DNA from: Planctomycetota bacterium
Lineage (GTDB): Bacteria; Planctomycetota; MHYJ01; JACQXL01; JACRIJ01
Assembly: GCA_016220095.1 (NCBI GenBank)
Contig: JACRIJ010000114.1
Location: forward strand, 1 to 48,250
Length of the DNA: 48,250 nt
Direction: 5' to 3'
Shown: positions 33,472-42,557 of the stretch, piece after piece
How the letters are laid out: the number at the start of each line of letters is the position of its first letter
Position numbering within the stretch: position 1 is the first letter of the stretch
Notes under the pieces: generated by a model
Database searches by the model: none
Told to the model about the DNA's origin: nothing
Seen by the model: only the letters and a program-made list of their open reading frames with translations
Program-made: the position numbers and the translations under genes

Positions 33472-35745
33472 TTAATTCAGTCCCTTCACATAATCCTTCC
33501 ACTCCTGTTCCATTTTATTAAAGTCCTTAACAGTTTTGAAAGAAGCATCAAGTGCGTCTTTTGCAGGTTTGTTCGCCTTAAGCGCATTAAAATATTTTTC
33601 CAGATAACCCTTATATTTCCCATTTTCATAATTCAAGCAGAAATGAATGATTGACCACGATTGCGCATAATTCAGGCTGGCCGTCTCGCCCATAAATTCC
33701 TTATGTGACAAATTCATCAGTACGTCAAGTGATTGGATTTTTCCGCCATTCACGGCTTCTTGCAGTTCAGGCAATCTGGGACAAATATCTCCTTTTGACA
33801 CAACCGTTTTATTTTTAAGGGTTGTCCCGTAAAACCATTCTGCGCAGCCTTCATTAAACCATATAGGAATTTCTTCTATGCCGGTATGGATGTACTGGTG
33901 AAAGCCTTCATGGTAAAGGACTTTTTTTGTCGGCTCATGATTATTCGGGTCTTCAAACAAATAAAGCTCCTTAAATGAAGGCTGATAATAGCCAAGCGAA
34001 TTTTCCAGCGAACTGCCGGACGTCAGTGTGGCATGAATCTCGTAACCTTTATGCGTATTGAAAATATATACCCTGCCTTTCTTTTTTTGCTTATTATCCA
34101 GCGGGAATAGGCTTGAGTAGTATTTAAACATTGCCTCTATGGCTTCGGCATATGCGTCACAACGCTCCTGATTGATATCCGTTTTGACTATATAATGCGT
34201 AGTTTCCTTCTTGAAGCAAGCCGGCCAGTCAGGACCGTTTATTATCCGTTGTATATTTTTAGCTTCAACGTTGTCCTTATTTAATTCAAGAGCCTTTTTC
34301 AAATCTGTTTTTGCGGCGTCATTATTGTCAAGCAGGAAATTAACCAAAGCCCGCAAACTATAACCGGTGGAATAATTCGGGTTTATTTCTATAGCCTTGT
34401 TGAGCAATTCCAAGGCGTTGTCGTATTGTAATTTATTTAGGGAAAGTTCAGCTTTTTTATTGTATATTTCGTAGAAACCCGGGAATATCTGCAAAGCCTT
34501 GTCAAGATCCTCTTCGCTTTTTACGTAATTCTCAATTTCTTTATAATTCATGGCTCTTTCATAATAAGCGAGTGCGAAGTCAGGGTCTTCCTGTATGGCC
34601 TTAGTGCAAAGATTGATTAAATCCAGCCACGCTTGTCTGGAGGGTTCCTGAGAAGACGTTATGAGATTGTTCCTTCTTTTTCGTGCATCCGCTATATAGT
34701 TAACAGCCGCGGTTGATGCTTTAGCAATGAGTTCATCGCTTTCCGCGGAAATATCATCTGAATACACTAATCTTGCCTCTCCATTTGACTCCTTCAATTC
34801 GTCTTCAGCCAGCGTAAGGGTAGTTGATTCTGCAAAAATTTTGTTCAGCCATTCATCATTCGCCTGACCGGTAATTTTCAGGTCATCCAGTTGCACTTTG
34901 TTTCCCAGGCTGATTATCCCGAACATGCCTTTGGTGAAATCCTTGTCCTCGGCTGTAACTACTTCCTTATTGTTTACGTAAAAAGTAAGGTTTTTGCCTT
35001 TTGCTTCAGCCTTTATGCTGTACTGCGTATCGGCTTTTATTTCAGGCTTGGAATTCTGTTTAAGCGGTGTGGGATATTCGGTTTTCTGTGAAATTTTCAG
35101 GATGGCGTTATTGAACATGGATTCGTTGGATGCCTCCCTGTATCTCAAGCAAAACATATATCCTTCAAAACTATCCGTATTGAGAAAAACAAGAAAACCC
35201 ATTCTGCCTGAAAACGGTTTAAGCACGGTTACTTTGGCTTCAATGGTGATTTTGTCTGTGAATAAAGCGTTCTTAATATTCATGAAGGAAAGTTCGCCTT
35301 CGGGCTCAAAAAGCAATTTGCCGTCAACTACCTTTGCAGTTCCGCCAGTGCAATTGAAGTCTTCTGCTTGAGCCTGATCCTTAAAATCATACGTAACCGT
35401 AAGCGTGCGTTTTTTGCCTGAACCTTTAAGCTCTGCCTTGCCTTTGAATAATTCAGAAATGTTTGTGACTATGCCTAATTTTTTTTCGCATTCGGTTTTT
35501 TTCTTTTTGATATCTTCGGATTTTCCCGATATGAACCGTGTTTGGCCGAATGTTTTCAACAGTAATTCATACAAACGCCAGGCGTCTTCCCACTTCTGCT
35601 GTTGAAACAGTTCGTCCGCGTTCTTAAGGATTTCTTCGGGCTTTTGCTGTTCCTGCGGAAAAATCTGCATTTGCGGAAATGATAACCATACTGTCAAAAA
35701 CAACATCGTCAGGAGTATCGTTCTTTTCACATTGTTTTTCCCCAT
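33472..35745 (-). CDS. Exported TPR protein with DUF1570-type metallopeptidase domain, paralogue A
   Basis: A 757-residue protein with signal peptide (ILLTMLFLTVWLSFP). Residues about 35-95 form a TPR-like region. About 115-295 resemble a concanavalin/LamG or DUF1080-type beta domain (YDFKDQAQAEDF, FLVFLNTDSFEGYMF, KGMFGIISLG). About 385-500 are TPRs. The C-terminal domain carries HEGFH (about 610-614), then WFNEGCAEWF, which supplies the third zinc ligand as Glu, the gluzincin pattern of DUF1570. It is probably a periplasmic or surface zinc peptidase, substrate unknown. The paralogue at 36970 has the same layout. Promoter at 35783-35810; AAAGGA precedes the ATG. Confidence 0.82.
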   Translation of the reverse strand: MGKNNVKRTILLTMLFLTVWLSFPQMQIFPQEQQKPEEILKNADELFQQQKWEDAWRLYELLLKTFGQTRFISGKSEDIKKKKTECEKKLGIVTNISELFKGKAELKGSGKKRTLTVTYDFKDQAQAEDFNCTGGTAKVVDGKLLFEPEGELSFMNIKNALFTDKITIEAKVTVLKPFSGRMGFLVFLNTDSFEGYMFCLRYREASNESMFNNAILKISQKTEYPTPLKQNSKPEIKADTQYSIKAEAKGKNLTFYVNNKEVVTAEDKDFTKGMFGIISLGNKVQLDDLKITGQANDEWLNKIFAESTTLTLAEDELKESNGEARLVYSDDISAESDELIAKASTAAVNYIADARKRRNNLITSSQEPSRQAWLDLINLCTKAIQEDPDFALAYYERAMNYKEIENYVKSEEDLDKALQIFPGFYEIYNKKAELSLNKLQYDNALELLNKAIEINPNYSTGYSLRALVNFLLDNNDAAKTDLKKALELNKDNVEAKNIQRIINGPDWPACFKKETTHYIVKTDINQERCDAYAEAIEAMFKYYSSLFPLDNKQKKKGRVYIFNTHKGYEIHATLTSGSSLENSLGYYQPSFKELYLFEDPNNHEPTKKVLYHEGFHQYIHTGIEEIPIWFNEGCAEWFYGTTLKNKTVVSKGDICPRLPELQEAVNGGKIQSLDVLMNLSHKEFMGETASLNYAQSWSIIHFCLNYENGKYKGYLEKYFNALKANKPAKDALDASFKTVKDFNKMEQEWKDYVKGLN

Positions 35746-35782
35746 ATCAGTATCCTTTCAATAACATATAAGACGAGTAGCC

Positions 35783-35810
35783 ATTATAGCAATTAAAAAT
35801 GAGGAGTCAA
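35783..35810 (-). promoter_or_regulatory. Promoter of DUF1570 paralogue A
   Basis: On the minus strand TTGACT (35810-35805), 16 bases, TATAAT (35788-35783), with TGC before the -10. It is back to back with the ftcD promoter. The leader is about 30 nt with AAAGGA as ribosome site. Confidence 0.8.
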
Positions 35811-35841
35811 TACTAATTTGCATTCCCACTGCAAATTTGTA

Positions 35842-35870
35842 TTGACTTTATTAACCTCTCATAATATAAA
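35842..35870 (+). promoter_or_regulatory. Promoter of ftcD
   Basis: TTGACT (35842-35847), 17 bases, TATAAA (35865-35870). RNA would start near 35877. A leader of about 60 nt ends with AAGGAG 8 bases before the ATG at 35940. Confidence 0.65.
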
Positions 35871-35939
35871 TAGGTTATGCTTATGCAGTATCATAATTTT
35901 TTACAAACAATATTTTGAATTTATACAAGGAGTCTTATC

Positions 35940-36842
35940 ATGCTGCAAAAAAAGTACATTGAATGCGTGCCTAATTTCAGCGAAGGCAGAAGGCTTGAAG
36001 TCATCGATGCCATCATTAAAGCCATTTCCGCCGTGCCGGACGTGAAAGTCCTTGACCGCACGTCCGATGCCGAACACAACAGGAGCGTTATTACTTTTGC
36101 CGGTTCGCCGGAAAAAATCGGAGCGGCGGCGTTTCTCGCAATTGAAAAAGCCGCGGAATTGATCGATATGCAGACCCAGCATGGCAAACACCCGCGCATC
36201 GGCGCAACAGATGTCATGCCGTTCGTGCCTATAAAAAACACAACCATGCAGGAATGCGTAAATATCGCGCGCGCCGTGGCTAAACGCGTCGGCGAGGAAT
36301 TGCATATTCCCGTCTATCTCTACGGCGATGCCGCTTCAAGGCCTGAAAGGAAAAAATTGTCGGATATCCGAAAAGGCGAATATGAAACGCTCTGTTCCGA
36401 AATCGGCACCAGACCCGAAAGAATACCGGATTTCGGCCCCAATAAAATCAACCTGAAGGCCGGCGCTACCGTTATCGGCGCGCGTAATCCGCTTATCGCT
36501 TATAATATTTTTCTCGCAACCCCGGACATGAAAATAGCCAAAAAAATATCAACTGCCATCAGGGAATCCTCGGGCGGCATGAAATTCGTACAGGCCATCC
36601 CGATATTATTCCCGGACCGCAACCAGACGCAAGTGTCAATGAATCTGATAAATTATAAGTCAACTTCCATGAAAGACGTTTTCAGGGCCGTGGCTAAATT
36701 GTGCAAAGAATCCGCCACCGAACCCGTGGAAAGCGAATTGATAGGCCTCGTGCCGCGCGATGCCGTGGATGACGAATTCATTAAAATGGCAAAGTTCAAG
36801 GTATTTAAACCTGAATGGATCATAGAACACCATCTGGCGTAA
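35940..36842 (+). CDS. ftcD: Glutamate formimidoyltransferase
   Basis: A 300-residue enzyme that moves the formimino group from formiminoglutamate to tetrahydrofolate, the last step of one histidine-degradation route. Both formiminotransferase domains are visible: the N-terminal start ECVPNFSEGR and the DAEHNRSVITFAG segment with the likely catalytic His (about residue 41), HPRIGATDVMPFVP, the domain junction DFGPNKINLKAGATVIGAR and the C-terminal QVSMNLINYKSTSM and SELIGLVPRDA. The cyclodeaminase domain of the vertebrate enzyme is absent, as usual for bacteria. No other hut genes are in the window. AAGGAG is placed well before the ATG. It lies between the two DUF1570 paralogues on the opposite strand. 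Confidence 0.95.
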   Translation: MLQKKYIECVPNFSEGRRLEVIDAIIKAISAVPDVKVLDRTSDAEHNRSVITFAGSPEKIGAAAFLAIEKAAELIDMQTQHGKHPRIGATDVMPFVPIKNTTMQECVNIARAVAKRVGEELHIPVYLYGDAASRPERKKLSDIRKGEYETLCSEIGTRPERIPDFGPNKINLKAGATVIGARNPLIAYNIFLATPDMKIAKKISTAIRESSGGMKFVQAIPILFPDRNQTQVSMNLINYKSTSMKDVFRAVAKLCKESATEPVESELIGLVPRDAVDDEFIKMAKFKVFKPEWIIEHHLA

Positions 36843-36969
36843 GACGAGCAGGATAACCAGAATACGCCGAACGTTATTTAGCCGCGAATACGCACGAATA
36901 CCTGCGATATGTCGTATGTAATTCTTAAATCTAAACTCTTAATTATCCATGCCGTTTTTCGGTGTCAAC
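36843..36969. repeat. Short intergenic repeat words after ftcD
   Basis: The gap holds GCAGGATAACCAGAATACGCCG followed by AACGTTATTTAGCC, closely matching GGCCAGGATACGCCGGACG plus TTATTTTGCC at about 40598-40630 and the GATACGCCG copies at 47950-48082. No terminator hairpin is evident between these convergent genes. Confidence 0.6.
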
Positions 36970-39264
36970 TTATCTCAACCGCTCCACGTATTTTTTCCAC
37001 GCCTCTTCCATGTCGTCAAACTTCGCGAGTGCGCCGAAAGACGCGCTGAACGCCTCTTTGGCGGATTTGCCGGATTTCAACGCGTTGTAATACTTGCCAA
37101 TATACTCCGAATATCTCCCGTTTTCATAGTTAATGCAAAAATGAATGATTGACCATGCCTGGGCATAATTAAGATTCGGGTCTATGTTCATGAATTCCCT
37201 TGAAGTGGCGTTCATTAGCCACTTAAGAGGTTTGCATTTGCCTTCAGTAAGGCCTTCCTTCAGGTCTTCCAGCCGCGGTATTAATTCGCCTTTTTCCGCG
37301 ATGGCCTTGCCTTTTACGGTAGTGCCGTAAAACCATTCCGCACAGCCTTCATTGAACCATATCGGCGTCCTCTCCATGGCATTATGGATGTACTGATGGA
37401 ATCCTTCGTGGAAAAGCACCTTCTTGGTGGCATCCTGTTTGTTAGGCTCTTCAAAAAGGTATAATTCCCTGAAAGCAGGATTGTAATAGCCGAGGGTAAA
37501 CTGCATAAGGTCGTCCGTTGTCAGGGCCGCGTGGACCTGGTAGCCGGCCTGGGTATTGAATATGTACACCTTACCTTTTTTCCTGGGCTTTTCCTTGAGC
37601 GGAAACATCTTTGAATAATACTTGTACATCGCGTCAACCGAATCCGCATACAAATCGCATCGTTCCTGGCTGATGTCGGTTTTGACTATGTAATGTTCGG
37701 TTTCCTTTTCGTAGCAGACGGGCCATTTGGGACCGTCCGTGACGTGCTTTATGTTTCTCCTGTAATTCAAGGCTTCAACGTTGTCATCCTTGAGCTTGAG
37801 AGCCTTGTCCAGGTCGGATTCGGCCGATTTTACATCGTCCGTGATAAAATACAGGTAGGCGCGCGAACTGTAACCGAATGAATACTTAGGATTTATTTCA
37901 ACGGACTTGTTGTACCAGCTGAGCGCGTTGTCAAACTGGCTGTTTTTCACGCATATATCGCCCTTGATTTTCGCGGCTTCGTAAAATCCCGGCATTGCTT
38001 CAAGAGCGCCGTCAAGGTCTTCCTGGGCCTTTGAGTCGTCATCAAGCTGTTCATTCAACAAAGCCCTTTCGTAATAGGCCAGGGCGAATGTCTTGTCTTC
38101 CGCGATTACCTTGTCGTATTCCTCTATGAGATCGGCAACTTCCGCCTGGAAGGATTCAAAGTTGCTTGAATTTTCCATCGCATCCGCTTTTTCACGGGCT
38201 TTTGTCCAGGTGTTTTTTGCCTTCTGCGATACCTTGCCGAGAACCTTCGGGTCTTCGGCGGAAAGCTTTTCCACGGTCATGAACTGCTGTTCAGCCGCCT
38301 TCTCCAGGTCTTTTTCCGCGAGCGCCAGCGTAGTGGATTCCGAAAACAGCTTCTTCAGCCATTCATCATCCGCCTGGCCGGATATTTTGAAATCGTCAAA
38401 TTTTATCTTGGCGCTGCTTGCGATGACTCCTATCATGCCTTTTGTAAAATCTTTGCCCGTGGCGTCAAATATCTCTTTTTTATTAATGTAAAATTTCAAC
38501 TTTTGATTCTTGCCTTCCGCCTTGATGGTATATTGCGTATCAAGTTTTATTTCGGGCTTGCCGTTTATTTTTATAGGAGCCGGGGCTTCGTCCTTGTTGG
38601 ATATGCGGACAATTGCGTTATTAAGGCTGGTCGGGTCCTCGGGCACCCTCAGGCGGCAGCAGAATAAATAGCCTTCCACGGTGTCGGTGTTCAGAAACAT
38701 GATTACTCCGACCTGCCCGGAACTGGGCGAACAGATGGTCATTTTGGCTTCTATGGTAACCTGCTCATTGAACATGGCGTTTTTTATGTTGAAAAGCGCG
38801 GAGCCGCCCTGGGTGTCAAATATGAGTTCGCCGTCTTTGACTTTTATGGCGCCTGATTCGGAAAGGAAATCCTCGGCCTGCTCCTTGTCTTCAAAATCAT
38901 AACTTAGAGTCAGTATCTGCTTTTTGCCGGTGCCCGTAAGTTCCGCCTTTCCCTTGAAGACATCGTCTATGTCCGTGACAATGCCAAGCGTTTTTTCGCA
39001 TTCGCTTTTCCTCTGTTTGATTTTGTCCAGCTTGCCCGATATGGCCGGAAAACTTTTGTATTTCCGCACAAGCAGGTCGTACAGCTTCCATGCCTCCTGA
39101 TAATCTTTATTTTCGTATGCGGCATCCGCCTTAATTAGAAGTTCTTCCGAAGAGCCTTTGTCGTCAGTGTAAGCGGAATGCGGCAGAATGGCCGGTAAAA
39201 TGAACAGAACGGCAAGAAACAGTAACGCAACCCTGAGATTCACAATAACCCTCGGCTTTTTCAT
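36970..39264 (-). CDS. Exported TPR protein with DUF1570-type metallopeptidase domain, paralogue B
   Basis: A 764-residue paralogue of the protein at 33472-35745, colinear over its whole length. Signal peptide (VALLFLAVLFILPAIL), N-terminal TPR-like region, beta domain (YDFEDKEQAEDF, VIMFLNTDTVEGYLF, KGMIGVIASS), a helical linker, TPRs, and the peptidase motifs HEGFH (about 617) and WFNEGCAEWF. Both copies keep all motif residues, so both may be active. The linker after the beta domain (about 320-385) is the most divergent part. AAAGGAGG lies 6 bases before the ATG, a stronger ribosome site than in paralogue A. Confidence 0.82.
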   Translation of the reverse strand: MKKPRVIVNLRVALLFLAVLFILPAILPHSAYTDDKGSSEELLIKADAAYENKDYQEAWKLYDLLVRKYKSFPAISGKLDKIKQRKSECEKTLGIVTDIDDVFKGKAELTGTGKKQILTLSYDFEDKEQAEDFLSESGAIKVKDGELIFDTQGGSALFNIKNAMFNEQVTIEAKMTICSPSSGQVGVIMFLNTDTVEGYLFCCRLRVPEDPTSLNNAIVRISNKDEAPAPIKINGKPEIKLDTQYTIKAEGKNQKLKFYINKKEIFDATGKDFTKGMIGVIASSAKIKFDDFKISGQADDEWLKKLFSESTTLALAEKDLEKAAEQQFMTVEKLSAEDPKVLGKVSQKAKNTWTKAREKADAMENSSNFESFQAEVADLIEEYDKVIAEDKTFALAYYERALLNEQLDDDSKAQEDLDGALEAMPGFYEAAKIKGDICVKNSQFDNALSWYNKSVEINPKYSFGYSSRAYLYFITDDVKSAESDLDKALKLKDDNVEALNYRRNIKHVTDGPKWPVCYEKETEHYIVKTDISQERCDLYADSVDAMYKYYSKMFPLKEKPRKKGKVYIFNTQAGYQVHAALTTDDLMQFTLGYYNPAFRELYLFEEPNKQDATKKVLFHEGFHQYIHNAMERTPIWFNEGCAEWFYGTTVKGKAIAEKGELIPRLEDLKEGLTEGKCKPLKWLMNATSREFMNIDPNLNYAQAWSIIHFCINYENGRYSEYIGKYYNALKSGKSAKEAFSASFGALAKFDDMEEAWKKYVERLR

Positions 39265-39305
39265 GTTATACCTCCTTTAATATTTAACCCATACACATGG
39301 CAATT

Positions 39306-39333
39306 AGTTTATCATAAAAAAACGAAATGTCAA
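39306..39333 (-). promoter_or_regulatory. Promoter of DUF1570 paralogue B
   Basis: On the minus strand TTGACA (39333-39328), 16 bases, TAAACT (39311-39306). The -10 is weaker than that of paralogue A. The leader is about 35 nt and carries AAAGGAGG. Confidence 0.6.
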
Positions 39334-39351
39334 TAGTTATTTTTAAAATTC

Positions 39352-39379
39352 TTGCAAAATCAATATTGCCGGATACAAT
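39352..39379 (+). promoter_or_regulatory. Promoter of the M20 peptidase gene
   Basis: TTGCAA (39352-39357), 16 bases, TACAAT (39374-39379). RNA would start near 39386, 20 bases before the ATG, leaving room for the AAAGGA ribosome site. Confidence 0.6.
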
Positions 39380-39405
39380 AGAAGCGTTATTTAAAGGAAC
39401 CCGGC

Positions 39406-40533
39406 ATGATTGACAAAAAACGCTTGATTGGCGAATTCATACGCCTTGCCTGCATAGGCAGTGAAACGGGCGACGAATTGAATATCGCCGCTTATATCGC
39501 TTCGCAATTGAAATCCCTTGGCGTGAAATTCACCTTTGACAATGCCCATAAAAAGGCCGGCGGCAAGTGCGGCAATATGATTGCGTACGCGCCCGGAAGC
39601 CTTGTCGCGCCGCCAATATTGCTTGCCGCGCATATGGATACTGTAAAACCCGGCATAGGCGTAAAACCCGTTATTAAAGGCGATATCATCAAAAGCGACG
39701 GCTCTACCATACTCGGCGCGGATGACAAATCCGGCATCGCCGTAATCTTTGAAACGCTTCGCGTCCTTAAAGAGAAAAAACTTCCGCACAGGCCCGTGGA
39801 AATAGCTTTTACCATTTCCGAAGAAACCGGTGTGTCAGGCTCAAAACACCTTGACTACGTTTTGTTGAAATCCCGAATGGGCTTCGCCCTGGATGACAGC
39901 GTGCCCGGGGAATTCACCGTTTCAGCGCCGGCGAAATCGGTATTGAATATCCGCGTGCACGGCCTTGAGGCCCACGCGGCCATTGCCCCGGAAAGGGGCA
40001 TAAGCGCCATAGCAGTAGCGGCTAAGGCAATAAGCCGCCTAAAACTCGGCCGCATCAGCGCCGATACCGTCGCAAATATAGGCGCGTTCAAAGCCGAAGG
40101 CGCAGTAAATATAGTCAATCCGTACGCTGAAATTAAAATGGAAGCACGGAGCGCGGATACCAATAAACTTGACGCGCTTATTAAACAGATAAATGAAACA
40201 TTTCAGAAGACCGCGATGGAATTTTCAACCAAATCCGGCGATAAAAGAATAACGGCGCGCTGTGAACTAAAAGAAGAACGGCTCTATGATTCGTTTACGG
40301 TAAAGAACTCGTCTCCCGTGTGCGAACTGGCCGCAAAGGCGTGCGAAGATTTGGGAATGAAATGCAGGTTCAAGAACGGCCTCGGCGGCACGGACGCGAA
40401 TCATTTTAATAAGCACGGCATAGAAACAATACTCCTCGGCACCGGCATGCATAATCCCCACGCGAGAACCGAATACCTGTGCATTCCCGAAATGCTAAGG
40501 TCCGCGGAATTGGCGATACAGATGCTGATTTGA
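39406..40533 (+). CDS. M20 family metallopeptidase (peptidase T-like)
   Basis: A 375-residue cytoplasmic dizinc hydrolase. Metal and catalytic motifs occur in order: AAHMDTV (His and catalytic Asp near 75-77), GADDKSG (bridging Asp near 104), SEETG (catalytic Glu and metal Glu near 138-139), LDDS and the final metal His in HNPHARTEYL. The lid/dimerisation domain lies between about 185 and 290. GGTDAN near 327 is typical of the PepT-like branch. It probably releases amino acids from short peptides; substrate not readable. AAAGGA precedes the ATG and a promoter is just upstream. Confidence 0.92.
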   Translation: MIDKKRLIGEFIRLACIGSETGDELNIAAYIASQLKSLGVKFTFDNAHKKAGGKCGNMIAYAPGSLVAPPILLAAHMDTVKPGIGVKPVIKGDIIKSDGSTILGADDKSGIAVIFETLRVLKEKKLPHRPVEIAFTISEETGVSGSKHLDYVLLKSRMGFALDDSVPGEFTVSAPAKSVLNIRVHGLEAHAAIAPERGISAIAVAAKAISRLKLGRISADTVANIGAFKAEGAVNIVNPYAEIKMEARSADTNKLDALIKQINETFQKTAMEFSTKSGDKRITARCELKEERLYDSFTVKNSSPVCELAAKACEDLGMKCRFKNGLGGTDANHFNKHGIETILLGTGMHNPHARTEYLCIPEMLRSAELAIQMLI

Positions 40534-40751
40534 TTCTGGGCAGAAAAGCATGACGCATTATAGCCACGAAGACGCGAAGATTCACATGGATGAACAGGAT
40601 GGCCAGGATACGCCGGACGTTATTTTGCCACGAAGGCACTAAGGCACGAAGAACGCGACTTTAGACGCAATGACTGACGCTCGGCATTTCCCATATGAAT
40701 CTTCGCAACTTTGTGCCTTTGCGGAAAATAACCGCAGTTTGCGAAAATATT
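40534..40751. repeat. Repeat-rich gap before the membrane-protein gene
   Basis: It contains GCCACGAAGACGCGAAG, a GGATGAACAGGATGGCCAGG unit followed by ATACGCCGG, and GCCACGAAGGCACTAAGGC followed by ACGAAG (40625-40650), then a TCTTCGCAACTTTGTGCC copy in the other orientation (40698-40715). These are intergenic repeat words seen at 36843, 47946 and 48028 as well. The last 40 bases include GCGG/CCGC around 40721-40735. Confidence 0.65.
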
Positions 40752-41831
40752 ATGAAAAAAAATTACTGGATTTTTGAAACATTGAAAATTGTTTTTTACG
40801 CCGGCATAGGTTTCTATCTGGAAAGAATATTCTCTCTGGTTTGGCATATCCTTTTCAACCTTGCTTTCGGAAATCATTTTATTCGGATAACATTGAATGT
40901 TTTCGGCCCTGGCATGATTTTTACAGATCGTCATACCAATAACCCGTGGATGTCTTTCATATCGTACATCGGACCTTTACTGATCAACATATGCATTGGA
41001 ATTATGATTCTGCTTTTTATTTCTAAGGTTGTACCTCTTAAATTGCGAAAAGCAACCATGATAACCGGCGGAGTATTTGTTGCCCAGCTGTGTTTCCAGC
41101 CGCTGAATATTTACAACATAACAGGAAATATTGTTTATTGGACTACAAGCCTGAATATGCTGTTATTTCTGCGCAAATATTACTGGATTCTTCTGATACC
41201 ATGCATTCCGCTGATATTTCTATCTGTCAAAACATATTTCAGGCTCTTGCACCCTGACGTTACAAGTTTTTCAGGCGCCATAAAAACATATATGCTTGAA
41301 ATTCTTATTCCGGCTGTTTTTTTCCTCTTGTTACTTGCCATTGCAATTAAATTATTCCCTGCAAATCCAGATAAACCGGTGGGAATAGACCTTGAAGGCA
41401 AGTATTTGTATAATAAGGTATTTTGCGGTAAAACCAAGGCGACGCCTATCCCTGTCTTAACAGTTAAAGATACCGAAACTATAAACAACATCATTGCGGA
41501 GAAAAAATTCAATGATAGCGATATCGTCTTCTTTCATGACAAAAAACCGCTAAAATCCTTGAATATTCCGGACAATACGGAAAAGTTCAGGGGCTGTGTT
41601 TTGTATGAAGGGGAGCTTATCCGAATGGATTTCATTCTGAGAAAAACAGACAATAAAGGCGCGTCAAAAACCGAAATTGTAGATATATTGACTTTTAGCA
41701 AAACAGTTCCTGATGCGCCGGAAAGCAAAATCCCCGCGATACTTATGTTTTGTTATTATTGCATTATCGCTTTTGCTTCAACATATCGGGTGACTTCCAA
41801 CAATCGTAAAAAAGCAGTGAATTCAGTTTGA
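40752..41831 (+). CDS. Integral membrane protein of unknown function
   Basis: A 359-residue protein with about six membrane segments: four in residues 10-165 (for example YIGPLLINICIGIMILLFI and ILLIPCIPLIFLSV), one at about 190-210 (ILIPAVFFLLLLAIAI) and one near the C-terminus (ILMFCYYCIIAFAS). A soluble region of about 120 residues lies between the last two. No family is recognised. The ATG at 40752 is preferred to one at 40695 because the additional N-terminal residues would be encoded by the dispersed repeat TTCGCAACTTTGTGCC. There is no Shine-Dalgarno. Confidence 0.7.
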   Translation: MKKNYWIFETLKIVFYAGIGFYLERIFSLVWHILFNLAFGNHFIRITLNVFGPGMIFTDRHTNNPWMSFISYIGPLLINICIGIMILLFISKVVPLKLRKATMITGGVFVAQLCFQPLNIYNITGNIVYWTTSLNMLLFLRKYYWILLIPCIPLIFLSVKTYFRLLHPDVTSFSGAIKTYMLEILIPAVFFLLLLAIAIKLFPANPDKPVGIDLEGKYLYNKVFCGKTKATPIPVLTVKDTETINNIIAEKKFNDSDIVFFHDKKPLKSLNIPDNTEKFRGCVLYEGELIRMDFILRKTDNKGASKTEIVDILTFSKTVPDAPESKIPAILMFCYYCIIAFASTYRVTSNNRKKAVNSV

Positions 41832-41879
41832 TAAAACAGATTGAACCATGTTGAACTGCTTCTGCACCACAAATCGCCG

Positions 41880-42068
41880 TTAAACGCTTTTATAAACCTG
41901 TTTTTCAATTCTACAATATTCGCATGCACTGCAAAGCAGGAATATGATTTCAAGAACAGTACTTTTCCCACAGCCGTTTTTCCCGATAAACAGGTTTATG
42001 TTTTTGAAGTCGTCAATCTGTGCTTTTTTTACACCTCTGAAATTTTCAACGGAAATATTGTTTAACAT
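41880..42068 (-). pseudogene. Truncated AAA-family ATPase (N-terminal fragment)
   Basis: The ATG at 42068, preceded by AAGAGG, opens a 62-residue frame reading MLNNISVENFRGVKKAQI and then the Walker A GKNGCGKST. This is the unmistakable N-terminus of RecF/SMC-like AAA ATPases (AAA_15/AAA_21, OLD-like), which normally run to 350 residues or more. Here the frame ends after about 25 further residues, and no Walker B or signature follows on any frame before 41831. It is therefore a remnant left by a deletion. Such ATPases are common in phage-defence and toxin-antitoxin loci, matching the neighbours. Confidence 0.75.
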
Positions 42069-42147
42069 TTTCAACCTCTTGGTTATTCCCATAAAAATCA
42101 ATTTATCATTATATTATAGCAAAAAAATAACAGTTTTAATAAAATTA

Positions 42148-42552
42148 TCATTGTTTTTGTCTTGAACACGTCCACACGGCACAGGTTTCTTTTGTGCTTT
42201 TAACTTTTAGAATACGAATTCCCGCATGCGTTGCTAAAATTACTTTACCCATACGTTTTGCTTTGGTATATAAGTCGGAGTGTTTCAATATGCGATAGAC
42301 AAAATCCGCAACCTCGTGTTGCCCGACAGCCAGGCATATTATGCAGAACCGGGAATGGCAAAGCCGGCGATTGTAAAATCCTTTGTCACGCGTGAAAAAA
42401 GTAGGTGCGGGCAAACCGAGTAAAAACGGAATTATTTCTGAGTCCTTCATGCCCTTGCAGCCAATTTCATGACCGATTTGATAGGACTGAATATGCCGGC
42501 CATACAACAGCTGACGCTGGTCATCAGGAATGTTTTCGTCCAATATATACAT
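42148..42552 (-). CDS. DUF5615 PIN-like toxin
   Basis: A 134-residue protein of the DUF5615/Mut7-C PIN-like family. Acidic residues expected in the nuclease site are present: LDEN at residues 4-7, DSEI about 37-40 and TRDKGF about 54-59. Family members are predicted RNases and the toxic partner of DUF433 antitoxins. It starts 5 bases after the DUF433 stop, an operon arrangement. The C-terminal ~40 residues (KVILATHAGIRILKVK) are longer than the minimal family. The cellular target is unknown. Confidence 0.8.
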   Translation of the reverse strand: MYILDENIPDDQRQLLYGRHIQSYQIGHEIGCKGMKDSEIIPFLLGLPAPTFFTRDKGFYNRRLCHSRFCIICLAVGQHEVADFVYRILKHSDLYTKAKRMGKVILATHAGIRILKVKSTKETCAVWTCSRQKQ

Positions 42553-42557
42553 TTAAT

